Assembly (NCBI GenBank): GCA_011523045.1 | Contig: WTHR01000213.1 | Location: 1 to 37,067 of the forward strand | Length of the DNA: 37,067 nucleotides | Source of the DNA: Gammaproteobacteria bacterium | Lineage (GTDB): Bacteria; Pseudomonadota; Gammaproteobacteria; Arenicellales; UBA868 | Direction: 5' to 3' | Shown here: positions 1 through 7,125 of the stretch, in pieces | Position numbering within the stretch: the stretch's first letter is position 1 | How the letters are laid out: every line of letters starts with the position of its first letter | Program-made: the position numbers and the translations under genes | Notes under the pieces: generated by a model | What the model saw: the letters and a program-made list of their open reading frames with translations, nothing else | Database searches by the model: none | What the model was told of the DNA's origin: nothing

Positions 1-276
1 CCAGAGGGTCAGGCGGTTTTGGGAGACCCGGAAAAGGAAACCACCGCGGTGATGCAGGTGATTTCGGAAATACTCGAGGAGATGGGTCTGGGGTTCAGTG
101 ATATTGTTCGGGCGGATGTGCATCTTTCTGATCTGCGTTACTTCGATGAGATGGATAGCGCCTATCGGCAGTTTTTCGAAGGCGCAGCGTTCCCTGCGCG
201 CACCACCACTGAGTCACCGCGGCTTTTCGGCGGCTCTAGCGTCGAGATCACGGTGCAGGCACGTCTTAGGTCCTGA
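1..276 (+). CDS. RidA/YjgF-family protein, 5' truncated by window edge
   Basis: The reading frame is open from the first base and ends at the TGA at 274-276, so the N-terminus lies outside the window. The 91 visible residues match the C-terminal two thirds of the RidA (YjgF/UK114) family: a helix around DIVRADVHLSD, then an FPARTT segment and a closing strand ending EITVQARL. RidA proteins are small trimeric enzymes, about 130 residues, that hydrolyse reactive enamine/imine intermediates released by PLP enzymes. Some family members have other deaminase roles, and the conserved Arg of canonical RidA appears to be present (PART). The gene converges on purN with about 30 bases between the stops. 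The TTG at base 19 is internal, not a true start. The family call is firm; the exact subgroup is not. Confidence 0.85.
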   Translation, partial: PEGQAVLGDPEKETTAVMQVISEILEEMGLGFSDIVRADVHLSDLRYFDEMDSAYRQFFEGAAFPARTTTESPRLFGGSSVEITVQARLRS

Positions 277-308
277 GGCATTCAAAACACCGAATAGGTC
301 GGGATTCG

Positions 309-959
309 TCAGGTCAGGGGTTGCCCATCCAAGGTGGCGACATCACCCTCCACTCTCAGTCGTCCTGAGGCAAACCAGCGAACGGCCTCAGGATAGATGC
401 GATGCTCCACCTCGTGGACGCGCGCAGCCAGCGTGTGTTCTGAATCATCTTCGAGTACTTCGACCCGGCCCTGGATGATCACGGGGCCTGCATCAAGATC
501 TTGGGTGACAAAATGGACTGTCGCGCCGTGTTCCCTGGCGCCGTCCGCGATGGCCCGCCGGTGGGTGTCCAAACCGGGATAGCACGGAAGTAAAGAGGGG
601 TGGATGTTTATCAGGCGGCCTGCAAATTGATCGACAAACGCGGGACTGAGAATGCGCATGAACCCGGCCAAGGCGACCAGGTCTGGACGGAAATCCTCAA
701 CCAGGGTCGTGAGCGCCTCATCAAAAGCCGCGCGGCTTATAAATTCCCGATGATTAAGGCAGCGCGCCTCGATACCTGCCAAGCGGGCACGCTCGAGGCC
801 AAAAGCAGATGGCACATTGCTGACAACGCCCACCAGCTCAGCTGGTATCTCGCCGTCGCTGCAGTGATCAATAATCGCCTGAAGATTGCTGCCGTTGCCG
901 CTGATCAGTACCACGATCCGGCAACGCCCGTTGATGTTATCGGAAGACAACACCTGCAC
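309..959 (-). CDS. purN: Phosphoribosylglycinamide formyltransferase 1
   Basis: PurN transfers the formyl group of 10-formyl-tetrahydrofolate to GAR, the third step of de novo purine synthesis, in the cytosol. From the GTG chosen here the protein has 216 residues, close to the usual 212. The GNGSNLQ phosphate-binding loop lies at about 21-27. The catalytic trio is present as N118 and H120 (in NIHPS) and D156 (in DLDAGPV), each offset by 12 from the E. coli numbering. A longer frame extends upstream to 1046, but it only adds sequence antisense to nothing conserved and overlaps purM deeply. The GTG at 959 has a GAGG six bases upstream, inside the purM end, and gives a 23-base overlap with purM. 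This suggests translational coupling. The purM-purN order is the common gammaproteobacterial arrangement. Confidence 0.95.
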   Translation of the reverse strand: MQVLSSDNINGRCRIVVLISGNGSNLQAIIDHCSDGEIPAELVGVVSNVPSAFGLERARLAGIEARCLNHREFISRAAFDEALTTLVEDFRPDLVALAGFMRILSPAFVDQFAGRLINIHPSLLPCYPGLDTHRRAIADGAREHGATVHFVTQDLDAGPVIIQGRVEVLEDDSEHTLAARVHEVEHRIYPEAVRWFASGRLRVEGDVATLDGQPLT

Positions 960-1974
960 GACCGGCCTCAATCTGGCCAATATGAAAAGCGGTCTCACCA
1001 CATTGCTCAAGCAGTGTTTTCGCTTTTTCGGCATTTTCTGGCGCAACGATGATGACTAGCCCAATGCCGCAGTTGAAGGTTCGCCACATCTCATCGTCAG
1101 CAACCTGACCTTGCGATTGCAGCCATTGGAATATTTCCGGGCGGTGCCAGGCGTTCGGGTCGATATGACACTCAAGTCCATCCGGCAGTACGCGCGGAAT
1201 GTTGCCGGGTAAGCCGCCTCCGGTAATGTGGGCAATTCCTCTGACGGGGCAGATTTTCAGCAGGTCGAGAATGCTTCTGACATAAATCCGTGTTGGTGCC
1301 AGCAGCGTCTGCCCAAGCGTGCTGGTTCCGATAGGCGTATCCAGTGAAGCGCGGCTTCGGTCAACAATAGCCCGCGCCAGCGAGTAGCCGTTTGAGTGCA
1401 GTCCGGTGGATGCGAGACCAATGACCTGATCCCCGGCACGAATGTCCCGGCCATCGATGATGTCTTTCTTCTCGACAACGCCAACGCAGAATCCTGCAAG
1501 ATCGTAGTCGCCGGATTGATACATCCCCGGCATTTCGGCAGTTTCGCCTCCGATCAGGGCAGCTCCCGACAGTTCGCATCCTGTCGCAATGCCGGAGATT
1601 ACCGATTCCGCCTGCGAGGGGGAAAGGGCGGCAGTGGCGAAATAATCCAGGAAGTACAGGGGTTCCGCGCCCACCACGAGAATATCGTTGACACACATGG
1701 CAACGAGATCAATACCGATCGTGTCGTGGCGGTCCAGTGTGATCGCAAGCTTGAGTTTGGTGCCGACACCGTCAGTGCCAGAGACCAGTACGGGGTTTTC
1801 GTACCGTTCTGTGGGCAGCTCAAAAAGTCCGCCGAAGCCGCCGATGCCGCCGAGGCATTCGGGCCGCTGGGTACGTCGAACCAGAGGTTTGATGCGTTCG
1901 ACGAGATCGTCACCCGCGTCGATATCAACGCCGGCGTCGCGGTAACTGAGGGGGGTATCGCTTGGAGGGGCCAC
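937..1974 (-). CDS. purM: Phosphoribosylformylglycinamidine cyclo-ligase
   Basis: PurM closes the imidazole ring of FGAM using ATP to make AIR, the fifth step of de novo purine synthesis. The protein is about 345 residues, the normal length. It opens with the family's [12 protein letters not shown] block, followed by the GTDGVGTK nucleotide-binding segment near 66-73. [12 protein letters not shown] motif and a glycine-rich [11 protein letters not shown]-type loop come later. Two starts compete: TTG at 1986 and GTG at 1974. Neither has a clear Shine-Dalgarno sequence. I chose GTG because the distance to the conserved SY.DAGV block then resembles E. coli PurM. The gene is first in a purM-purN operon and diverges from the phosphatidyltransferase gene, leaving about 115 bases for both promoters. 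Confidence 0.96.
   Translation of the reverse strand: MAPPSDTPLSYRDAGVDIDAGDDLVERIKPLVRRTQRPECLGGIGGFGGLFELPTERYENPVLVSGTDGVGTKLKLAITLDRHDTIGIDLVAMCVNDILVVGAEPLYFLDYFATAALSPSQAESVISGIATGCELSGAALIGGETAEMPGMYQSGDYDLAGFCVGVVEKKDIIDGRDIRAGDQVIGLASTGLHSNGYSLARAIVDRSRASLDTPIGTSTLGQTLLAPTRIYVRSILDLLKICPVRGIAHITGGGLPGNIPRVLPDGLECHIDPNAWHRPEIFQWLQSQGQVADDEMWRTFNCGIGLVIIVAPENAEKAKTLLEQCGETAFHIGQIEAGRAGVVFR
966..969 (-). promoter_or_regulatory. Ribosome binding site that sets the purN start
   Basis: On the minus strand a GAGG sits six bases upstream of the GTG at 959, inside the last codons of purM. No comparable site precedes the upstream ATG at 1046, so this motif decides the start. It also implies that purN is translated by ribosomes finishing purM. 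Confidence 0.5.
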
Positions 1975-2089
1975 GGGAAAACACAAGAGCTGAACCAGAC
2001 ACTTATGGTATCGTATGTCCGGTCGGGAAAGGGAGTTGAATCATCGCGTCTGTCAGTATTCAGCGGTTACCGCGCCCGAATTGAGTTCT

Positions 2090-2650
2090 ATGCCCCGCAT
2101 GTCGTTGCTTCATCAGCTTCCCAATCTACTGACGCTTCTTCGGATCGGTGCGGTACCGGTCCTGATCCTGTTCTTGTATGAAGGCCGTTATGGGGCGGCA
2201 CTTGTTGTCTTTGTTATCGCCGGCATCACTGATGGGCTTGATGGATGGATTGCGAAGCGCTTTGATGCCGTAACGCGTCTGGGCTCGATTCTTGATCCAC
2301 TTGCAGACAAGATGCTGATTGTCAGCACCTATGTCATGTTGACCTTGGCGGGTGATATCCCGTTCTGGCTCTTGTTGCTGATCGGTTTCCGAGACCTTGG
2401 GATCATAGGTGGCGTTCTGGTGCTGCAATGGGTGCATGGCGAGGTAAGGATGCAACCGAGTCCCGTCAGTAAACTGAACACTTTTCTGCAGATCTTGCTG
2501 GTCGTGCTGATTATGCTCGAGCAGGTGGAGTGGCTTGTGCTGGCACCTTTGACGGATGCGGTGCTTTGGCTGGTAGTCGCGACAACACTCGCGAGTGCCT
2601 TCCATTATGTCTATTTCTGGGTTCTCCGGTCCTCGGATGCCGAAGCGTAG
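2090..2650 (+). CDS. CDP-alcohol phosphatidyltransferase family membrane protein (PgsA-like)
   Basis: This is an integral membrane enzyme of the CDP-alcohol phosphatidyltransferase family, which moves a phosphatidyl group from CDP-diacylglycerol to an alcohol in phospholipid synthesis. The metal-binding signature is complete: D48, D51, G52, A55, R57, G65, D69 and D73, within the DGLDGWIAKR and GSILDPLAD blocks. About five to six hydrophobic segments follow. The NLLTLLRI opening resembles phosphatidylglycerophosphate synthase, but PgsA paralogs with other alcohols exist, so the acceptor is left open. The ATG at 2090 gives 186 residues. An upstream start at 2015 would add a polar tail not seen in the family. 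It lies between purM and hda, where related genomes often carry a membrane protein gene. Confidence 0.85.
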   Translation: MPRMSLLHQLPNLLTLLRIGAVPVLILFLYEGRYGAALVVFVIAGITDGLDGWIAKRFDAVTRLGSILDPLADKMLIVSTYVMLTLAGDIPFWLLLLIGFRDLGIIGGVLVLQWVHGEVRMQPSPVSKLNTFLQILLVVLIMLEQVEWLVLAPLTDAVLWLVVATTLASAFHYVYFWVLRSSDAEA

Positions 2651-2661
2651 CTTCTATAGCT

Positions 2662-2669
2662 GAAAAGAG
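2662..2669 (+). promoter_or_regulatory. Ribosome binding site setting a TTG start for hda
   Basis: The purine-rich GAAAAGAG lies seven bases before the TTG at 2677. There is no ATG in frame between the end of the preceding gene and the conserved N-terminal clamp-binding motif of Hda. The site therefore supports TTG initiation. Confidence 0.45.
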
Positions 2670-2676
2670 CGACGCT

Positions 2677-3384
2677 TTGGCTAAGACTGATCAGATCGGA
2701 CTGCCTTTGCGCCTGAAAGATCAGGCGTCATTTGAAAATTTTTTCTCCGGCGACAACCAGCAGATTGTTGCTCTGCTGCAGAATCCTGATGCGGACCCTG
2801 ACCTGCGCGTGATCTTTCTCCATGGCGCAAAAGGTGCTGGAAAGTCCCACCTGCTACAGGCATTCTGCAAGGCGCGTTCCAGGGCGTCGCAGACACCTGC
2901 ATATGTCTCTTTAGGACTCGAAGGGGTTGGTCCAGAAATGATTGCAGATCTGAGCGGATCCCAGATCGTCTGTCTGGATGATATCGATTCGGTCAGTGGC
3001 GATGCGCTTTGGGAAGAGGCCATGCTGGCGTTGTACGAGCGGTTGATACCCTCGGGAGGCAGTCTCCTTGTCGCTGGAAGATACCCACCTTCTCAATCGG
3101 GTTTTGAGCTGGCAGATCTTGCAACCCGCCTCGCATCAGGAGGTAGCTGGCGGGTGCAGCCTTTGAACGAAGGGCAGTTGCCCGAAGCCATGCAACTGCG
3201 CGCGCGACTGCGTGGACTTGAGTTGTCGGACGCCGTGGTCGCTTATCTTCTACGTCGGGTCCGCCGTGATCCTGCCACTTTGTTCGCGCTGCTGGACCAG
3301 ATCGACGACGAAGCTTTCTCGCACCAGCGCCGATTGACAGTGCCGTTTGTCCGCGAACTGGCCGGCCGTCTGCTGCCGAGTTAG
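2677..3384 (+). CDS. hda: DnaA regulatory inactivator Hda
   Basis: Hda is a AAA+ protein related to DnaA domain III. With the DNA-loaded sliding clamp it stimulates hydrolysis of ATP bound to DnaA after initiation and so prevents over-initiation. With the TTG start the protein has 235 residues, against 233 in E. coli. The N-terminal QIGLPL at 6-11 fits the clamp-binding peptide typical of Hda. The Walker A loop is GAKGAGKS at 50-57, Walker B is VCLDDID near 100, and the C-terminal lid carries RRVRRDP. There is no DNA-binding helix-turn-helix domain, which separates it from DnaA itself. It starts 26 bases after the phosphatidyltransferase gene and its stop overlaps the convergent wrbA stop by a few bases. 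Confidence 0.93.
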   Translation: MAKTDQIGLPLRLKDQASFENFFSGDNQQIVALLQNPDADPDLRVIFLHGAKGAGKSHLLQAFCKARSRASQTPAYVSLGLEGVGPEMIADLSGSQIVCLDDIDSVSGDALWEEAMLALYERLIPSGGSLLVAGRYPPSQSGFELADLATRLASGGSWRVQPLNEGQLPEAMQLRARLRGLELSDAVVAYLLRRVRRDPATLFALLDQIDDEAFSHQRRLTVPFVRELAGRLLPS

Positions 3385-3977
3385 TCTTTCCTGAGGGCGT
3401 CGGCCGCGGTGGCCAGTCTTGCCCCCAGCGCTCGACATAGTGCGGCTTCATCTGCGCTGATGGGTTTGTTGTCGGCACTGCCGGCGACATGACTGGGGCC
3501 ATAGGGCGTGCCGCCGGTCTCAGTTCGATTGAGAGCAGATTCGGTAAACGGCAGGCCGCAGATCAGCATGCCATGGTGCAGCAGGGGGAGCATCATGGAG
3601 AGCAAAGTCGACTCCTGTCCGCCATGCTGGGTCGATGAGGAAGTAAAGACCCCGGCCGGCTTGCCTGCGAGCGTACCGGCAAGCCAATCCGATCCGGTTT
3701 GCTGAAGAAAATAGGCCAAGGGGGCGGCCATCTGACCAAAGCGGGTAGGACTTCCCAGAGCCAGCGCGTCACACTCATCGAGGTCCCGCTGCTCGACGTA
3801 GGGGGGGCCTTTGGAGGGAATCTCTGGTGCCGTGCTCTCGGATGTTGCCGAGACCGGTGGAACCGTTCTGAGGCGGGCAGTGCAGCCCGGCAGACTTTCG
3901 ATTCCCTGACAAACCAGCCGCGCCATTGCTTCGACGGCACCATAGCGGCTGTAGTACAGGACCAGTATTTCAGACAT
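3381..3977 (-). CDS. wrbA: WrbA-family NAD(P)H:quinone oxidoreductase (flavodoxin fold)
   Basis: This is a 198-residue flavodoxin-fold protein of the WrbA family. These are FMN-dependent tetramers that reduce quinones by two electrons and limit redox cycling. The N-terminal strand and phosphate loop read ILVLYYSRYG, and the FMN-binding loops include GSPTRFGQMAAP and a TSSSTQHGGQE segment, both family hallmarks. The C-terminal GGTPYGPSH matches WrbA. The frame extends upstream to 4067, but that would run into arsC; the ATG at 3977 fits the family N-terminus. It lies 25 bases downstream of arsC on the same strand, and an arsC-wrbA pair next to hda is a recurrent gammaproteobacterial arrangement. 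Confidence 0.92.
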   Translation of the reverse strand: MSEILVLYYSRYGAVEAMARLVCQGIESLPGCTARLRTVPPVSATSESTAPEIPSKGPPYVEQRDLDECDALALGSPTRFGQMAAPLAYFLQQTGSDWLAGTLAGKPAGVFTSSSTQHGGQESTLLSMMLPLLHHGMLICGLPFTESALNRTETGGTPYGPSHVAGSADNKPISADEAALCRALGARLATAADALRKD

Positions 3978-4002
3978 TGCGCGAGTCAACTGTGGGATGG
4001 CG

Positions 4003-4344
4003 TTAGAGGATATCGAGAACGTTCTCGGGCGGCCGACCGATTGCGGCGCGGTTGCCGTTAACGACAATGGGCCTTTCCAAAAGGATCGGAAACTTTGTAA
4101 TGGCCGTGATCAGCCCGTCTTCACTGGCCGCCTCCAGGCCATTTTCCGCATAAGGCGCTTCTTTCTTGCGGACCATGTCGGCAACCGCACAGCCAAGTGC
4201 TTTTTGGATCTTTTTCAAGGTGGTTTCGCTGGGAGGATCGTTCAGATAATCGATGATTTCAGGCTCAATCCCTTGTTCTGCGAGGAGCGCAAGCGTGGCC
4301 CGTGACTTTGAACAGCGGGGGTTGTGATAGATCTGAATTGCCAT
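4003..4344 (-). CDS. ArsC/YfgD-family glutaredoxin-dependent reductase
   Basis: The protein has 113 residues with the thioredoxin-like ArsC fold. The HNPRCSKSR motif places the reactive cysteine at C11, and the LLERPIVV and GRPPENVL segments are typical of the C-terminal half. Canonical ArsC reduces arsenate to arsenite with glutathione and glutaredoxin. Chromosomal homologs next to wrbA, away from any ars operon, are often annotated as arsenate reductase without a proven role, and no arsB, arsR or acr3 is present here. The start is well supported by GAGGAA seven bases upstream. Treat the arsenate function as a family prediction. Confidence 0.85.
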   Translation of the reverse strand: MAIQIYHNPRCSKSRATLALLAEQGIEPEIIDYLNDPPSETTLKKIQKALGCAVADMVRKKEAPYAENGLEAASEDGLITAITKFPILLERPIVVNGNRAAIGRPPENVLDIL

Positions 4345-4363
4345 AGGGGGTTCCTCGAATTTC

Positions 4364-4392
4364 TTGACAGATCAGAGGGTAATAGTTACATT
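4364..4392 (+). promoter_or_regulatory. Sigma-70-type promoter for the LysM lipoprotein gene
   Basis: A perfect TTGACA -35 box (4364-4369) is followed, after 17 bases, by TACATT (4387-4392), which matches the -10 consensus at four of six positions. The predicted transcript starts near 4399 and leaves a 5' leader of about 70 bases before the ATG at 4472. This is the clearest promoter in the window. Confidence 0.7.
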
Positions 4393-4471
4393 GCGCTCGT
4401 TATACCGCACTGCAAAAACTCCCGCTAAACGGCGTGATTTTATACGCAAACATTCCACAGAGAGCGACCCG

Positions 4472-5416
4472 ATGAGAATGAACGCAACACCTATCCGCAC
4501 CTTGCTGGCACTGGTCTCAATAGCCGCTGTCGCCACGGGTTGTGTCACCGCCAAACCCACCGAAACGGAAGCAGGGTCGGCAACGGCCGCCGCGCCTGCG
4601 CCAGCAGTGTCCATGGCGCCCGCGGTCGTGGCCGCAGTCGCCAAGCCCGACGACTGGTGCGACCGCTATCCGGACTCCTTCGAGTGTGAAGATGCGTCAG
4701 CAAAAGCAACGACATCGGATGATTGGTGTGCTCGCTATCCGGACTCTTTCGTCTGTCAGGAAGAGGTGGCCGCCGGTCAAACCTCTACAGAAGACTGGTG
4801 CTCTCGTTATCCTGATTCGTTCGTCTGCAAGGCCGAAGCGCCAGTCCCCGCGATTTCGGCCTACGTCGTTCAGGCGGGCGATCATCTATGGGGCATCTCC
4901 TCGCAACCGAAGGTGTATGGTGATCCCTACCAGTGGCCGCTTCTTTTCAAGCGCAACCGGGCCGATATTATGGACGCAGACCTGATCTATCCGGGACAGA
5001 TGATCCAGATCGAGCGGGAGATGAGTGATGCCCAGATTCAGGAAGCTATTGATCACGCCAGAAGCCGCGGCGCATGGGTTCTTGGGGTGGTGGAAGGCAG
5101 TGATCTGAGATACCTGCAGGCGGCTGGATCAACCGATGCGGCCAATGCGACGGCAGAGCAGGCGGCAGCGATGATCGCTCAGGCCGGTGCTGATCTCAAG
5201 GCAGCCAAGGCTGCCAAGGGAGAATGGCGTATCCTTGATTCCGCCACAGGCGGAAGCGCCGTGCCGATCAGCAAAGCCCTGAAAGCGGCGCAGAAACTGC
5301 TCGATGAAGGTGACGCGGCTGAGGCATACCGATTGGCTCAGCGGGTTTCGGAGTCTGCTCAACTGGGAGTTGCCCAGTCTGCGGAACAGGCGAGCGCTGC
5401 CCCGTCTTATAATTGA
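4472..5416 (+). CDS. LysM-domain lipoprotein with three WC-RYPDSF-C repeats
   Basis: This is a 314-residue predicted lipoprotein. A short basic start and hydrophobic stretch end in VATGC, putting the lipidated cysteine at C24. After an Ala/Pro-rich linker come three copies of a 13-residue unit with the pattern D-W-C-x-R-Y-P-D-S-F-x-C, at residues 60-72, 83-95 and 107-119. Each has two cysteines that could pair. A LysM domain follows at about 130-185 (AYVVQAGDHLWGIS to YPGQMIQI), which should bind peptidoglycan. The remainder is Ala-rich and helical, possibly coiled coil. I do not recognise a named family for the repeats. The likely place is the periplasm, anchored to the outer membrane. It has its own promoter upstream and a strong terminator downstream, so it is a monocistronic unit. 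An in-frame extension to 4364 runs through that promoter and is rejected. Confidence 0.8.
   Translation: MRMNATPIRTLLALVSIAAVATGCVTAKPTETEAGSATAAAPAPAVSMAPAVVAAVAKPDDWCDRYPDSFECEDASAKATTSDDWCARYPDSFVCQEEVAAGQTSTEDWCSRYPDSFVCKAEAPVPAISAYVVQAGDHLWGISSQPKVYGDPYQWPLLFKRNRADIMDADLIYPGQMIQIEREMSDAQIQEAIDHARSRGAWVLGVVEGSDLRYLQAAGSTDAANATAEQAAAMIAQAGADLKAAKAAKGEWRILDSATGGSAVPISKALKAAQKLLDEGDAAEAYRLAQRVSESAQLGVAQSAEQASAAPSYN
4649..4828 (+). repeat. Three tandem 13-codon Cys-repeat units inside the LysM lipoprotein
   Basis: The units occupy 4649-4687, 4718-4756 and 4790-4828, with starts 69 and 72 bases apart. Ten of thirteen residues are kept in all three or nearly so, yet codons differ. The Ser codon, for example, is TCC, TCT and TCG, and Arg, Pro and Asp also switch codons. 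The duplication is therefore old and kept by selection on the protein. Confidence 0.85.
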
Positions 5417-5432
5417 TCTACGTTCAAAAACT

Positions 5433-5463
5433 AAAAAAGCCCCGCTATGCGGGGCTTTTTTTT
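5433..5463 (+). terminator. Rho-independent terminator after the LysM gene
   Basis: A perfect seven-base-pair stem (GCCCCGC / GCGGGGC at 5439-5445 and 5449-5455) encloses a three-base TAT loop and runs straight into eight T residues. A run of A residues on the left side mirrors the T tract, so it could also stop transcription on the other strand. It lies 17 bases after the LysM gene stop. Confidence 0.95.
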
Positions 5464-5504
5464 GTCTGACGGCACTGGCTTGAGGTTATATTGGCTTTAA
5501 GGCT

Positions 5505-6380
5505 ATGAGCACTTCCACACCGACAACACTCTGGAACCGGCAAATGATTGGGCGCATCCTTGCCCGGATCAAAATAGAGCGTTTGCCCAGTGTGGCCTCG
5601 GCGCTGGCATTTACCACTTTGCTTGCCTTGGTGCCATTGCTGACCGTGATGTTTGCCATTCTTTCCATGTTTCCTTTTTTCGTAGAGTGGAGAGACGAGA
5701 TCGAGACTCTGCTCTACAGTAATCTTGCGCCTGCAACAGGCGATGCGGTGCAGACCTATCTGCGGGAATTTGCGGGTCAGGCAGGCAGCCTGACGGGACT
5801 GGGTCTTGCGGGGCTGTTGGTGACGGCACTACTGTTGCTCTACACGATTGAAGACGCATTCAATCAGATATGGAGTGTTTCGAAGGGTCGGACGCTGTCG
5901 CAGCGCCTGCTCCTATACTGGGCTATGCTGACTTTGGGTCCGATATTGATGGTGATCAGTATTGCCGTCACGACATATCTCGGCTCAAATGTGTTGGGTC
6001 ATTGGGTTTCCATGGCGTCCGGACCCCATGAGGTGGTACTGGGAGCATTGCCGGTGTTACTGCAGGTGTTTGGATTTTTCCTGATGTATCTTATCGTGCC
6101 AAGTTGCCCTGTCAGGCCGAGGTCCGCGTTGGTTGGGGCAGTCGTCGCGCTCGCACTTTTTGAGCTGACAAAGTTTGGCTTTGTGATCTTTATCTCAAAC
6201 TTTGATACCTACCAGATCATTTATGGGGCGATGTGGAGCATCCCGGTTTTCTTGCTTTGGATCTATCTCTCCTGGCTCGTGATATTGCTTGGCGCCTGTA
6301 TCAGCGCCGAGATAGATGTGACACCCAAGAGCCCCGGCCCGCTGCCAAGAGTGGCGCCCGTCATAAAAAGTCCTCGGTGA
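5505..6380 (+). CDS. YihY/BrkB-family inner-membrane protein
   Basis: The protein has 291 residues with about six membrane segments. It has the family's N-terminal AxxLAFTTLLALVPLLTV stretch, a TIEDAFNQIW motif, and a C-terminal YGAMWSIPVFLLWIYLSW block. The family was once labelled ribonuclease BN, but that assignment belongs to a different gene and is wrong for this family; its true role is unclear. It follows the LysM terminator and probably has its own promoter between 5464 and 5504. A TAAGG lies just before the ATG. The place next to arsC/wrbA matches the order I recall from Pseudomonas. The family call is firm; the function is unknown. Confidence 0.9.
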   Translation: MSTSTPTTLWNRQMIGRILARIKIERLPSVASALAFTTLLALVPLLTVMFAILSMFPFFVEWRDEIETLLYSNLAPATGDAVQTYLREFAGQAGSLTGLGLAGLLVTALLLLYTIEDAFNQIWSVSKGRTLSQRLLLYWAMLTLGPILMVISIAVTTYLGSNVLGHWVSMASGPHEVVLGALPVLLQVFGFFLMYLIVPSCPVRPRSALVGAVVALALFELTKFGFVIFISNFDTYQIIYGAMWSIPVFLLWIYLSWLVILLGACISAEIDVTPKSPGPLPRVAPVIKSPR

Positions 6381-6484
6381 AGCCAGGAGAGAATCATGGG
6401 TGAAGCCGCACATTGGCATAAGCTTTAGGCGCGCATGGGGCCAGCAGAGGACGAAAGCGCCAGAATCCTCAATAATTACTGTAT

Positions 6485-6490
6485 TATAAT
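6485..6490 (+). promoter_or_regulatory. Possible -10 box upstream of the thioredoxin-like gene
   Basis: An exact TATAAT lies inside an AT-rich stretch (6470-6500) that contrasts with the GC-rich surroundings, about 47 bases before the ATG at 6537. No good -35 box is found 16-18 bases upstream, so this is only a candidate. It would serve the three-gene thioredoxin-TolC-adaptor unit. Confidence 0.4.
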
Positions 6491-6536
6491 ATTCTTAAAA
6501 TAGGTCACAAATAGTCGAGAATTTAGGTAGCTACTG

Positions 6537-7082
6537 ATGAAAGTTCCCCAGTTTGTCTTTGCAGCGTTGACCGCTTTGCTGTTGGCGATGACTTTGCCGT
6601 CAGCCGCCAGTGAGACCCGGGATCCTTCCGAATTCTTCTTTCAGGACAGTTTCAATGATCTTTCTGAGGAAGCTGAACTGGCTCAGGAAGAGGGCAAGAT
6701 CGGTGTCCTAGTGGTTTTTGAGACTGACGATTGTCCGTGGTGTGATCGAATGAAAGAGACAATTCTGAATCAGGCGCAGGTTCAGGATTATTTTCGACAG
6801 CACTTCCGTTTGATCGGGCTCAATACCGACGGTGATGCACTGGTAACTGGCTTTGATGGTCAGGAAGTTTCCGAGACGGACTTCGCGCTTTTGCACAATC
6901 GCGTACGCGCCACGCCGGCATTTCTTTTCTTCGATACCGAAGGAGAGCTTTTGGTCCGGTTTACTGGTACCACTCGTGATCCGGAAGAATTCCTGTGGCT
7001 TGGCGAGTATGTCGTCAAGGCACATTTCGAGCACGAGCGATTCTCAAGCTATAAGCGCAGACGTAGGGCGGCGTCGTCCTGA
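6537..7082 (+). CDS. Periplasmic thioredoxin-fold protein with CPWC motif (SoxW/DsbD-gamma-like)
   Basis: This is a 181-residue protein with a signal peptide (hydrophobic to about residue 20, AxA-type site near PSAAS). It has a thioredoxin fold with an active-site CPWC at 66-69, preceded by VLVVFETDD, and a cis-proline in the RATPAFLFF strand. Such proteins reduce or isomerise disulfides in the periplasm; close relatives are SoxW and thioredoxin_7-type proteins. The C-terminus is strongly basic (YKRRRR). It is first in a cluster with the TolC-type and HlyD-type genes, 43 bases before the former, so it may act on exported or envelope proteins. The exact partner is unknown. Confidence 0.8.
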   Translation: MKVPQFVFAALTALLLAMTLPSAASETRDPSEFFFQDSFNDLSEEAELAQEEGKIGVLVVFETDDCPWCDRMKETILNQAQVQDYFRQHFRLIGLNTDGDALVTGFDGQEVSETDFALLHNRVRATPAFLFFDTEGELLVRFTGTTRDPEEFLWLGEYVVKAHFEHERFSSYKRRRRAASS

Positions 7083-7125
7083 TCGGACGACTGTCTTCGT
7101 GCCGCCGCAGGAACTTGGTTGATTT

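Noticed and set aside
1396-2181. Long plus-strand ORF (261 residues) opposite purM
   Set aside because: It lies antisense to the well-matched purM gene and runs past its end; its translation shows no family features.
5505-6380. Ribonuclease BN annotation
   Set aside because: The YihY family carries this label historically, but the tRNA-processing activity belongs to another family, so only the membrane-protein call is kept.
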